Source of the DNA: Myoxocephalus aenaeus
Lineage: Eukaryota > Chordata > Actinopteri > Perciformes > Cottidae
Assembly: GCA_038501785.1 (NCBI GenBank)
Contig: JBAMJR010000090.1
Coordinates: forward strand, 1,013,001-1,077,000
Reading direction: 5' to 3'
Length of the DNA stretch: 64,000 nucleotides
How positions within the stretch are numbered: position 1 is the stretch's first letter; each line of letters opens with the position of its first letter. The notes under the pieces were generated by a model that saw only the letters and a program-made list of their open reading frames with translations, was not told where the DNA came from and made no database searches. Of this stretch, positions 56,426 to 64,000 are shown one piece after another. The position numbers and the translations under genes were made by a program.

Positions 56426-59400
56426 ATGATGCCACCCAGTGGTTTAGCTCTCTTAGACAGTATGCCATCCACACAGAGGTGGCCAGAGCAGGGATGGGCC
56501 CTCTTACAGCTCTTGCTGGTTGCATCTTTCTCTCAGACTGAGGAGCTGGTGTGCAGGCAGAGAGGGGATCCTGAGAGACCCCAGCTTTATAAGGATGGGG
56601 ACGTTATCTTGGGGGGGATATTCTCTTTCCACAGCAGCTGGAAAGACAGACAGGAAACCTATATTCAAAAACCACTGCCACTGCAATGCACAAGGTAAAT
56701 TATACCCAATAAATCTATTTTGATTTCAGAATATCTAAGAGGAAGTCCTACTGAGTATTTCAAATAAGAATTCCCTGTAGTGTGTATTAATACCATCAAA
56801 TAATTCTAATTGATTATGTTTTGTTTCTATTGCAAGGATATTTCAAATTACAACAATGTATAAATGTCTGCATCAAGTCTGAATTTCAGAGGGTTCCAGT
56901 TTGCCCAGGCTATGCTCTTTGCCATAGAGGAGATCAATAACAGCACCGACCTACTGCCTGGTATTTCTCTGGGCTACAAGATTTATGATGCATGTGGCTC
57001 CATTGCCAGAAGTGTAAGGGTTGCATTGTTATTGGCTAATGGTAATGAAGTAGCATCGGCCCCTTCCCAGGCACCATGTATCAGACTTTCCCAAGTGCAG
57101 GCCATCATGGGAGAAACCTCGTCTTCTCCTTGCATGGCTATAGCTACTGTCATCGGACCCTTTCACATCCCAATGGTGGGTAAGATTGTTAAATTGTTAA
57201 TAATTGTGAAAACAATATTACAATTCTTAAAATCTTCCAGCTGGTCATAGCATTATATTTAATATCTTGTGATATATGTATTTTTTCTTCTTTTAGATCA
57301 GCCATTTTGCTACTTGTGCTTGTCTCAGTGATAAAACCAAGTACCCATCCTTCCTCAGAACAGTACCCAGTGACTACTACCAGAGCAGAGCCCTGGCCCA
57401 GTTGGTCAAGCATTTTGGTTGGACTTGGGTTGGAGCTATTAGAACAAATGATGATTATGGCAATAATGGCATGGCCACATTCACAGAAACAGCCCGGCAG
57501 CTAGGCATCTGTCTGGAGTACTCAGTATCTTTCTTTAGAACAGATCCACCAGACAAAATACAAAAGATAATTGACACTATCAAGACTTCTACTTCCAAGG
57601 TTATTGTCGCTTTCCTCTCCTACATGGATATGGATGTGGTATTACATGAGTTGTCTCACAACAACTTGACTGGATACCAGTGGGTAGGCACTGAGGGCTG
57701 GATACTTGATTCCCAAACTGCAGCAATGGATAGGCATCACATTATGGATGGTGCCATAGGCCTGTCCATCCCAAAAGCACATGTCAGTGGTGTTAGAGAG
57801 TTCATGTTGGATGTTAAGCCGCTCAATTCATCTAGTAATGAAATGTTTACACAGTTTTGGGAGGCATTATTTAGCTGTAAGTTCAGGCAGTCATCATCAG
57901 GGAATCAGAGAGGATGTACTGGACATGAAGACCTGGCTGGAGTGCAGAACAGCTTTACTGATATGTCGCTGATGCCCATCTTTAACAATGTCTACAAAGG
58001 AGTGTATGCTGTGGCTCACACACTTCATAGTATTCTCAACTGTAACAAAACCTGCAACAACACAGTGCAGCTTGATCCATACAAGGTGAGTTGAACACCA
58101 TCAACGATTATAATTTTAAAGTCACTATAACAAGGAAACTATTTTGTTAACATGTTGAAGCTGAGCCAATAAGCCTATAACATGTTTGTCAGATAATGAT
58201 CTAGATGTATGCATATCTTCTTAGATTTTACAGCTTCTGAAAAAGATTCAGTTCAAAACAAAGGAAGGAGAAGAGGTTTACTTTAACGAGGATGGAGACC
58301 CTGCAGCAAAGTATGAAATTATAAACTGGCAGCCAACAGAAAAGGGCATTGTGGACTTTGTCACGGTTGGTCTTCATGATGTATCTTTACATGCAGACAA
58401 ACAGCTGAATCTGCAAAATAAGACTTTGATTTGGGCACAAAACTCACAACAGGTATAATATAATGTTATAACAGAAGCTGTTGAATACAGTGTATTTGAA
58501 TTGTTATAATTGCCTATACATCTTTCTCATGGTTGTTCTGTTCATGCAGGTGCCTTTGTCAGTTTGCAGTGAGAAGTGTCCTCCAGGAACTCGCAAGGTT
58601 CTCCAGAAAGGAAAGCCTGTCTGCTGCTATGACTGTTTAAGATGTGCAGAGGGAGAAATAAGCAACATTACAGGTGTAGTAATATTATACAGGTAGAAAA
58701 TAAAAAAGGCCTACTCCTTGTGGTACCTGAATATGCAAATAGTTTTGTTCTCACCAACTGATGTTTTGACTTTTGACATTCTCTATCTCTGAAACTGCAA
58801 TACATCCATTAAGAGGGGTTGCAATTGTTTGCGCAGTATCATTGAACATTTACATTTGAAAATATTTATCATGCTTAGTTATCCAACGCCTGCTTTATTT
58901 AATTTTTCTTCAGATTCTATCACCTGTGTGCGATGCCACCCTGAGTTCTGGTCAAATGAGAGAAGAGATGCCTGTGTGAAGAAGAAGGCAGAGTTTCTAT
59001 CATACAAAGAGATTATGGGAGCACTGCTCACTGCAGCATCGTTATTTGGAACATGCGTCACTAATGTGGTGGCACTCATTTTCTTCATATACAGAAAAAC
59101 TCCTATTGTCAGAGCCAACAACTCTGAGCTGAGCTTCCTGCTGCTCTTCTCCTTGACTCTGTGTTTCCTGTGTTCTCTGACCTTCATAGGCCGGCCCACT
59201 GAGTGGTCCTGCATGCTGCGACACACAGCATTCGGCATCACCTTTGTCCTCTGTATCTCTTGTGTTCTGGGAAAAACTATAGTGGTGTTAATGGCCTTCA
59301 GGGCCACACTTCCAAGTAGTAATGTGATGAAATGGTTTGGACCTGCACAGCAGAAACTCAGTGTTCTGTTTTTCACTCTCATACAAGTTATCATATGTGT

Positions 59401-59821
59401 CCTATGGTTAACAATTTCTCCTCCTTTTCCGTTTAAGAATTTTAAGGAATTCAAGGACAAAATCATCCTAGAGTGTGCTTTGGGTTCAGCTGTAGGCTTT
59501 TGGGCTGTACTTGGATACATTGGACTACTGGCCATGCTTTGTTTTTTTCTTGCTTTTCTGGCCCGTAAACTGCCTGATAATTTCAATGAAGCCAAATTCA
59601 TCACCTTTAGCATGTTGATATTTTGTGCAGTATGGATCACTTTTATCCCAGCATATATCAGCTCTCCTGGGAAGTTCAGTGTTGCTGTGGAAATATTTGC
59701 TATTCTGGCCTCTAGTTTTGGACTGCTGTTTTGTATTTTTATTCCAAAATGTTATATCATCCTACTGAAACCTGAAAAGAATACAAAAAAGAATATGATG
59801 GGGAAGGGGGTACCAAAATAA
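56426..59821 (+). CDS. V2R/OlfC olfactory receptor G, intact, six exons
   Basis: Exons: 56426-56694, 56878-57175, 57297-58085, 58225-58452, 58550-58673, 58914-59821. They total 2616 nt, 871 aa; an alternative, likelier Met lies 12 codons in. Same domain order as gene F. Protein differences seen: NFRGFQ for NFREFQ, ISHFAT for VSHFAT, TEGW for TESW, DVKPL for DLKPL, TQFW for TEFW, SILNC for SMLNC, DVSLH for DASLH, and in the 7TM GITF for GVTF, KTIVV for KTIAV, LPSSN for LPGSN and CAVW for CTVW. The last changes bring G closer to the family consensus than F in the membrane domain. In exon 3, five of about nine differences change the protein. No disabling change. Confidence 0.92.
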
Positions 59822-60265
59822 TTCCATATTTGAGACTTTAACAAAAATATATAATATTATATCTATATTTCACCAGTCTAACCTATCCCTGTTGCTCTGT
59901 TTTTGTTTACCTACTGCAACTATTTTTCTTAATTTTAACAGTCCATCCATGTCCTTACACTCACCCAGGACCGGGTTGTGGCGGCAGCAGGCCAAGCATG
60001 TCCCTTTACCCAGCAGCCTTTTCAAAGTTACCTAAAGCACGGCTGAAGCTTTTTCACTCTCGTTCTCTCGTTCTCCCTTCAGGCACCTGCTCGGATATGG
60101 TTTAGTTATGTTAAATTTATTAGTTTTTTTTTGCTTTCACGTTCCGTCAAACCCTCACACGTACTTCAAGTTTCACTAGCGTCTACACCTCATATTCTAA
60201 TTATTCAGCGCATCTTCAATTAAGTTAAATGTGGTTCAACTGATGACATTTGGTTTGTTTTGTGC

Positions 60266-60271
60266 AATAAA
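60266..60271 (+). terminator. Candidate polyadenylation signal of gene G
   Basis: AATAAA about 445 nt beyond the stop, equivalent to 53549 in copy 1. Confidence 0.35.
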
Positions 60272-60565
60272 ATGTATCTGTTTAAATGTTCACATTGTGT
60301 GTTTCCCTTTTGTTGTGTCCACTTAAGCTAGGTAGAAACAAATTGGGGCTCATCTATTAATCTTAGTTGTGTGCCGTTCGCAATTCCGTCTTAAAGAGTT
60401 CCTGATTTGAGATTTCTCCATTTGGCAGTAGGGTGCTTCGAGTACGGGAGGGCGATTGTGTCTTTTGGGGTTTTTCTTGTAGTGTGGTGGGAAGCGGTTA
60501 ACCCATAGTGGTTTCCGGACTGCTATATCTCAGGGGCTAATCTACAAGATTTTCATATTTACCAA

Positions 60566-61439
60566 TATCCTTCCTCTTGTGTTAGCTTTCTGTTACCATC
60601 TCTTGTGTTAGCTTTCTGTTAGCATCTCTTGTGTTAGCTTTCTGTTACCATCTCTTGTGTTAGCTTTCTGTTAGCATCTCTTGTGTTAGCTTTCTGTTAG
60701 CATCTCTTGTGTTAACGGGTCGGTTTTGACCCTTGTCTTAAATCAGCTGTAAAATACACTAAAAACTATTATCTATCATCCAATGTGTTTCTAATTACTT
60801 GGTTACATTGTTAGGCTTCCTTATCCATGAAAATATTGTTGTATGTTTTAATATTTTTGATGTGGGCCTCTGGGACTTCTTTGTCAGTATACCCCTCAAT
60901 TTAAACAGGGTTATGGTTAGGGGCAAATAAAAGGTTGTTTTGTTACCTGACTATTACTGAGGGGTATTATAACACATCTCTTAAATAAATTTGTTTTATT
61001 TATTTTTTCATTTTAATATTATTAACTATAGTAACATCTATGGCGTTACGGGTCAATTTTGACCCATGTATATTTACTTCAAGAAAAAGGCTAAAAAGTA
61101 GTTTTTTTCAGCAATAGAACTTGACTACAAACACAAAATGAAAAGCAGAACAAGTCATAACACAAAATATAGATGTGCAAGGTCAAAAAAAACAACAACA
61201 ATCAAGCAAATCTTATTTTCATAACTGGGTCGAAACCGACTCTAACAGCACAAAGGTCATCATTTAAACCAGAGCATTTTATAATTTAGTGGGAAAAAAA
61301 GTTTTTATTTTATTTTGTTGAAATAGAGGTTCCTGCCAAATCAAAAAGCCTTGATGCAATAAACACATTTTATGTGGTTCTTTTATGCATTTAAAACCTA
61401 AAACGGATCGGTGCCGACCCTAACACAAGAGGAAGGATA
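60566..61439. mobile_element. Complete non-autonomous transposon with internal minisatellite
   Basis: Inverted ends TATCCTTCCTCTTGTGTTA and TAACACAAGAGGAAGGATA, with TA next to each end. About six units of the 24-bp minisatellite (60575-60715) start at the left terminus and reuse its CTTGTGTTAG. Further in are palindromic GGGTC...GACCC motifs (60718, 61050, 61228, 61405). No transposase; family uncertain. Confidence 0.65.
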
Positions 61440-61606
61440 TATACATAAATATGTATTATAAACAACATTTAATACAGTTCATAAAAGCATGGAATAAAAT
61501 CCACATTTTCAAAGACAAAACATATTTGGCTTAACTTGTTTGGTTTCCTGTGGTCTCCTGAGGCATGAGTTCAACCATGACAGCTTCCCTCTTGTTGATG
61601 AAGGTG

Positions 61607-61613
61607 TATAAAG
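61607..61613 (+). promoter_or_regulatory. TATA box of gene H
   Basis: TATAAAG, 50 nt before the ATG at 61663. Confidence 0.55.
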
Positions 61614-61662
61614 GCCTGTCATAAGCAAAAGAACAGATTGGCCTGAAGAGCAGAGCAGAGCC

Positions 61663-64000
61663 ATGCCATTGTTGAGGTTGCTCCTCTTGGTTGTGCTGAT
61701 GGGTAAGATGGGAAAAGGAGACTCTGTGTGCCGACTGCGAGGCTCAGCACAACCACCTGAACTGACCCAAGATGGCGACCTTATAATCGGAGCCATATTT
61801 TCTTTTCGCACAACGCAGGATTATGTCATTAACACATTTCAGACATTTCCAGAAGTACGAAAATGCAACACGTATGTATTGTTAGGTCTATTTTAAATTG
61901 TGTATCTGTAATTTGTATTGCATTTGAGATAAATATATATAATTGAATTATATCTTTCATCAACCCAGCTTCAATTTTAGAGAATTTAAATTTGCTCAAG
62001 TGGTCATATTTGCTATAAATGAGATCAACAAGAACACTGAATTGCTCCCTGATGTTAAACTGGGCTACAATATATATGATAACTGTGGAACTGTGGACAT
62101 TCTGAGAGCTGCACTCGCCCTGGTGAGCGGACTAAAGAGAGAAGTCAGTGACGACAACTGCAATACAACTGAGACAGTGCATGCTATCTTGGGACATTCA
62201 GGATCGAGACCAACTATTGCATTTGCACAAGTTGTTGGAAGGTTCCATATACCTGTGGTAAGTCAGAGAGGAATGATCATTGCAGTTAATGCAAACTATT
62301 TTTTTACTTTTAGTTAAGTGTGTGGTTAGAAATATCTATATTATGAAGCTACTGTATATGGTCATTATGCAAGAATCTTAAATATTTGCTCTACCAGTAA
62401 CATGTTTGTATCATTAACTGCAGATCAGTCATTTTGCCACCTGTGCCTGTCTGAGCAACAGGAAAGAGTACCCCACTTTTTTCAGAACTATTCCCAGTGA
62501 CTATTACCAGAGCAGAGCACTGGCAAAGCTGGTCAAGCACCTTGGTTGGACCTGGATTGGGGCTCTAGCTGTGGAAAACGAATATGGCCTCAATGGCATT
62601 GCTGCATTTATCCAAGCTGCACAAGAATATGGAGTGTGCATTGAGTATTCTGAAGTATTTTCATCGTCACATCATCCTGATAGCCTGCAGAGAATAATAG
62701 AGATCATCAAGCGTGCCACTTCCAAAGTGGTTGTGGCTTTTATGTCTCACAGAGAAATTAAGGTGCTGGCAAAAGAGTTGTTCAGACAGAACATTACAGG
62801 ACTGCAGTGGGTTGGCAGTGACGCCTGGGTGACAGATGACTCTCTGACCGACAGTGAGGGACACAGCCTCCTGGTGGGCTCACTAGGCTTCACTGTCAGC
62901 AAAGCTAAGATCCCGGGGCTGGAGGAGCACCTGAGGCAGCTCCACCCTTCACAGTTTCCTGACAGTCAGTTTGTCAGAGATTTCTGGGAAGACGTGTTTG
63001 ACTGCACTCTGAATGACACTGCAAACACACAAAGAAAGCCATGCAGCGGCTTTGAGAGCCTGCAGACAGTTGAATCAAAGTTCACTGATGGGTCTGAGCT
63101 GAGATTCACCAATAATGTATACAAGTCAGTTTACGCAGTGGCTCATGCTCTTGACAACCTGATTAAATGTAAGGAAGGTAAAGGGCCTTTTTCAAATGGG
63201 ATATGTGCTGATACCAAACACATTCAACCATGGCAGGTGAGGAACCATCAGTTAAGTGTGAAAGAATGATAACAGCAGGAATTTGTAGTTTAATCTCTCC
63301 ATTATGTATTTATTAGGTCTTACAATATCTCAACACTGTGAATTTCACCACTGAGGAAGGAGAAAGAGTTTATTTTGACAGTAATGGAGATTCACCAGCA
63401 AGATATGAACTTGTAAACTTACAAATGACAAACAACGGAACCATGAAAGGAGTAACAGTTGGCATTTATGATGCATCTCTTCCAGAGATTAATCAGTTTT
63501 TCTTGAATAGCATCCCAGTTGTCTGGGGAAATCGGCTGACCGAGGTAAATTAGAAACTGAGGTTTGGACATCTTAACTGTTCACTGACAATTGTAAAAAC
63601 CTTGATATAGATGTTGAGATTCATATTTTGTGTTTATTTCACAAATTGTGTTTATGAATTGTGTTTATGTGTGTTGGAGGTTCCTGGCTCAGTCTGCAGT
63701 GAGAGCTGTCTCCCAGGAACTCGTAAGGTCCTCCAGAAAGGCAAACCAATCTGCTGTTATAATTGCATACCCTGTCCAGCAGGTGAAATCAGTAATTCAA
63801 CAGGTAAAGAAACAACTTAATTTACTCTTTCAGATGCAATAAAATATATTACACATAATGACATAAAAAGAAAAAAAAATGAAAATCCGGAAATGCAGTG
63901 TTGACCTATGAAACCATCTTTATGTTCTATCTTGCAGACTCAATACACTGTAAGAAATGCCCACCAGAGTACTGGTCCAACAAGAAGAGAGATACTTGTG
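61663..64000 (+). CDS. V2R/OlfC olfactory receptor H, cut by the window end
   Basis: Exons: 61663-61871, 61969-62257, 62424-63236, 63317-63544, 63680-63803, and 63938 onward. About 575 codons are visible in one continuous reading. Domains: signal peptide (MPLLRLLLLVVLMGKMG), GDLIIGAIFSFR, Venus-flytrap domain with NFREFKFAQVVIFAINEINK, HAILGHSGSRPTIAFA, ISHFATCACLSNRKEYPTFF and KHLGWTWIGALAVENEYG, domain exon 4 (VYFDSNGDSPARYELVN), and cysteine-rich exon (CLPGTRKVLQKGKPICCYNC). The last exon opens with DSIHCKKCPPEYWSNKKRD and runs off the window before TM1. It shares exon phases with C-G but is clearly a separate lineage from the F/G pair. No disabling change in the visible part. Confidence 0.9.

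Larger units (their letters stand above)
54615..61198 (+). repeat. Segmental duplication, copy 2 (carries gene G)
   Basis: Second tandem unit, shorter than copy 1 because of an intron 5 deletion (junction TTAGTTAT|CCAA), a small loss after the stop codon and fewer minisatellite units. At its right end the sequence continues into the rest of the transposon truncated in copy 1. Confidence 0.95.

Overview
This is a vertebrate window, almost certainly a ray-finned (teleost) fish. It holds intron-containing class C chemoreceptor genes of the vomeronasal type 2 / olfactory type C (V2R/OlfC) family. They sit in transposon-rich DNA with teleost-style hAT, piggyBac, Tc1, SINE and LINE pieces, and with long CA, GA, TA and AAT microsatellites. 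No bacterial or viral gene organisation is present.

Layout. 1-7140: gene-poor flank with a 2.9-kb hAT transposon (3319-6239) inserted inside a SINE, and two weak exons of an unrecognised membrane protein (1701-2094, minus). 7141-10046: broken V2R/CaSR-like pseudogene (plus). 13416-17881: V2R-like gene B (minus), predicted to have ten coding exons instead of the usual six. 17882-30574: about 12.7 kb without a gene, holding a SINE, a MITE, an 800-bp hAT derivative, a 21-bp minisatellite (27164-28233) and an inverted fragment of sequence seen again at 47.5-48.0 kb. 30575-33761, 34333-39662 and 42603-45627: three intact six-exon V2R genes C, D and E (minus). 47724-61198: a tandem segmental duplication of about 6.9 kb; each copy carries one intact V2R gene (F and G, plus). 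61663-64000: gene H (plus), cut by the window end inside its seven-transmembrane exon.

Each intact receptor has the same plan: a signal-peptide exon, three exons for the Venus-flytrap ligand-binding domain, a short domain exon, a 124-nt cysteine-rich exon and a single 7TM exon of about 900 nt. Splice phases are conserved, and summed exon lengths are multiples of three. Genes B-E point one way and F-H the other, so E and F are head to head across a 3.9-kb interval. Such receptors act at the plasma membrane of olfactory sensory neurons, usually binding amino acids. They would work as a repertoire of alternative receptors, not as a pathway.

Most notable: the extra introns of gene B, one of them splitting the 7TM exon and flanked by a short direct repeat; near-identical 7TM cores in otherwise diverged genes, suggesting gene conversion; the mosaic relationships of gene E; and a duplication whose breakpoint falls inside a minisatellite-bearing transposon. 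All calls come from reading the sequence by eye; no database search was run.
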